From positions 3,457 through 26,257 of the forward strand of contig PFIF01000186.1 of the NCBI GenBank assembly GCA_002782605.1: a stretch of DNA of 22,801 nucleotides. The letters are read 5' to 3'. Of the stretch, positions 21,905-22,801 are shown piece by piece (the stretch's first letter is position 1; each line of letters starts with the position of its first letter). The DNA comes from Deltaproteobacteria bacterium CG_4_8_14_3_um_filter_43_13. GTDB taxonomy: Bacteria > Desulfobacterota > UBA8473. Below the pieces are notes generated by a model, which was not told the origin of the DNA, did not search any database, and saw only the letters and a list, made by a program, of their open reading frames with translations. Made by a program: the position numbers and the translations under genes.

Positions 21905-22801
21905 ATGGATTACGATTTAAATGAAGAACAGGAATTGTTGAAAAAAGCAGCCAAAGGCTTTCTATCTAAGGAATGCAAGCCTCTATTCGTGAGGGAGATG
22001 GAGGAGAATCCCCAGGGGATTACACCCGAACTCTGGCAAAAGATGGCGGAGCTTGGATGGATGGGATTGATATTCCCTGAAAAATACGGTGGTATTGGCG
22101 GAAGTTATCTTGATCTGATGGTGCTCCTTGTTGAAATGGGATATTCCTGTCTGCCAGGACCTTTCTTCTCCACGGTTATTTTGGGCGGAATTACCCTCAT
22201 GGAGGCAGGAAATGAAGAGAAAAAGCAGGAGTTACTTGGAGGGATCGCAGAAGGCAAGATATTTGTCACCCTGGCACTAACTGAGGCAACTGCAGGGTAT
22301 TCACCCGAAAGGATAGCAGTGAAGGCAGAAAAAGACGCCGATGATTTTGTAATCAATGGAACAAAACTCTTTGTCCCGGACGCCCATCTTGCCAATTATA
22401 TCATCTGTGTTGCAAGGACAAAAGAAGGAGAAAACAAAAAAGACGGAATTACCCTCTTTCTAGTAGATGCAAAGAGTGAGGGGATAGTGATTACTCCCCT
22501 CAAAACATTTGCTGGAGACAAACTGAATGAAGTCGTCTTCAACAACGTAAAGGTTCCTAAGGGAAACATCCTGGGTGAACTGGACAAGGGTTGGCCAATT
22601 GTGAAAAAGGTCCTTCAAAAGGCAGCAATCGCCAAGTGTGCGGAGATGGTTGGAGGAGGTCAACGGGCACTGGAGCTGGCAATAGAGCAGGTTACCGAGA
22701 GGGAGCAGTTCGGTGTAAAGGTAGGAAGTTTTCAGGCCGTTCAGCACCATTGTGCAAATATAGTAACCTATCTCGATACATCCAGATTAATGACCCATCA
22801 G
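21905..22801 (+). CDS. Acyl-CoA dehydrogenase, second of a pair (partial, 3' cut)
   Basis: ATG 21905 follows GGAGGAAATAAGC, and the frame stays open to the window end (299 codons). The N-terminus MDYDLNEEQELLKKAAKGFL and the loop LTEATAGYSPERIAVKAE are acyl-CoA dehydrogenase features. The middle domain shows FVINGTKLFVPDAHLANYI and the C-terminal helices begin AEMVGGGQRALELAIEQVTEREQFG. The loop lacks the usual GSD (AGYSPE instead), so it differs from the first enzyme. Together they look like the two unlike subunits of a heteromeric dehydrogenase such as actinobacterial ChsE types. The catalytic C-terminus is outside the window, so activity cannot be judged. Confidence 0.87.
   Translation, partial: MDYDLNEEQELLKKAAKGFLSKECKPLFVREMEENPQGITPELWQKMAELGWMGLIFPEKYGGIGGSYLDLMVLLVEMGYSCLPGPFFSTVILGGITLMEAGNEEKKQELLGGIAEGKIFVTLALTEATAGYSPERIAVKAEKDADDFVINGTKLFVPDAHLANYIICVARTKEGENKKDGITLFLVDAKSEGIVITPLKTFAGDKLNEVVFNNVKVPKGNILGELDKGWPIVKKVLQKAAIAKCAEMVGGGQRALELAIEQVTEREQFGVKVGSFQAVQHHCANIVTYLDTSRLMTHQ

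Overview
The window looks like a stretch of chromosome from a Desulfobacterota / Deltaproteobacteria-type anaerobe. This is inferred from gene style and cannot be proved here. The evidence is AT-leaning DNA, an ADP-forming acyl-CoA synthetase alpha subunit, MBL and nitronate-monooxygenase-like proteins beside CoA genes, an argS-SPOR pair, a cluster of acyl-CoA genes, and many short palindromic intergenic repeats.

Layout. (1) 1-711: 3' end of an ADP-forming acyl-CoA synthetase alpha subunit. (2) 712-3257: an accessory insert that reads as a relic integron. It holds, in order, a truncated leftward integron-integrase start, back-to-back candidate PintI and Pc promoters, an attI-like junction, two gene cassettes with attC-like sites (one a small membrane protein, one a membrane-anchored HEPN-type protein) and a DUF104-like/PemK toxin-antitoxin pair. 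Direct repeats flank it on both sides. (3) 3288-5367, minus strand: a nitronate-monooxygenase-like flavoprotein and an MBL hydrolase, separated by a MITE-like repeat and followed by a different one. (4) 5640-9940: a defence/addiction island with Phd-ParE, an attC-like hairpin, a 1068-residue type IIG restriction-methylation enzyme, and fused remnants of a TOPRIM (OLD-like) gene and a MazF gene. (5) 10009-17675: mostly housekeeping genes, namely a second MBL protein, a membrane metallophosphoesterase, hemW, argS, a SPOR protein and a UDP-HexNAc dehydrogenase. (6) tRNA-Leu(UAA) on the minus strand. (7) 18168-22801: an operon-like run behind a near-consensus promoter, encoding an enoyl-CoA hydratase, an HMG-CoA-lyase-like protein, a small double-CxxC protein and two adjacent acyl-CoA dehydrogenases, the second cut by the window end.

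How the parts work together. The last region probably oxidises an unidentified acyl-CoA: the dehydrogenase pair makes the double bond, the crotonase hydrates it, and the lyase-like protein cleaves a carbon bond. The synthetase at the left edge could couple CoA-thioester cleavage to ATP formation. The accessory blocks are unrelated to this and were probably gained by transfer. The most notable item is the degenerate integron. The start of each cassette is complementary to the 5' box of its own attC, which is the expected signature of integrase-built cassettes, yet the integrase survives only as about 23 codons.
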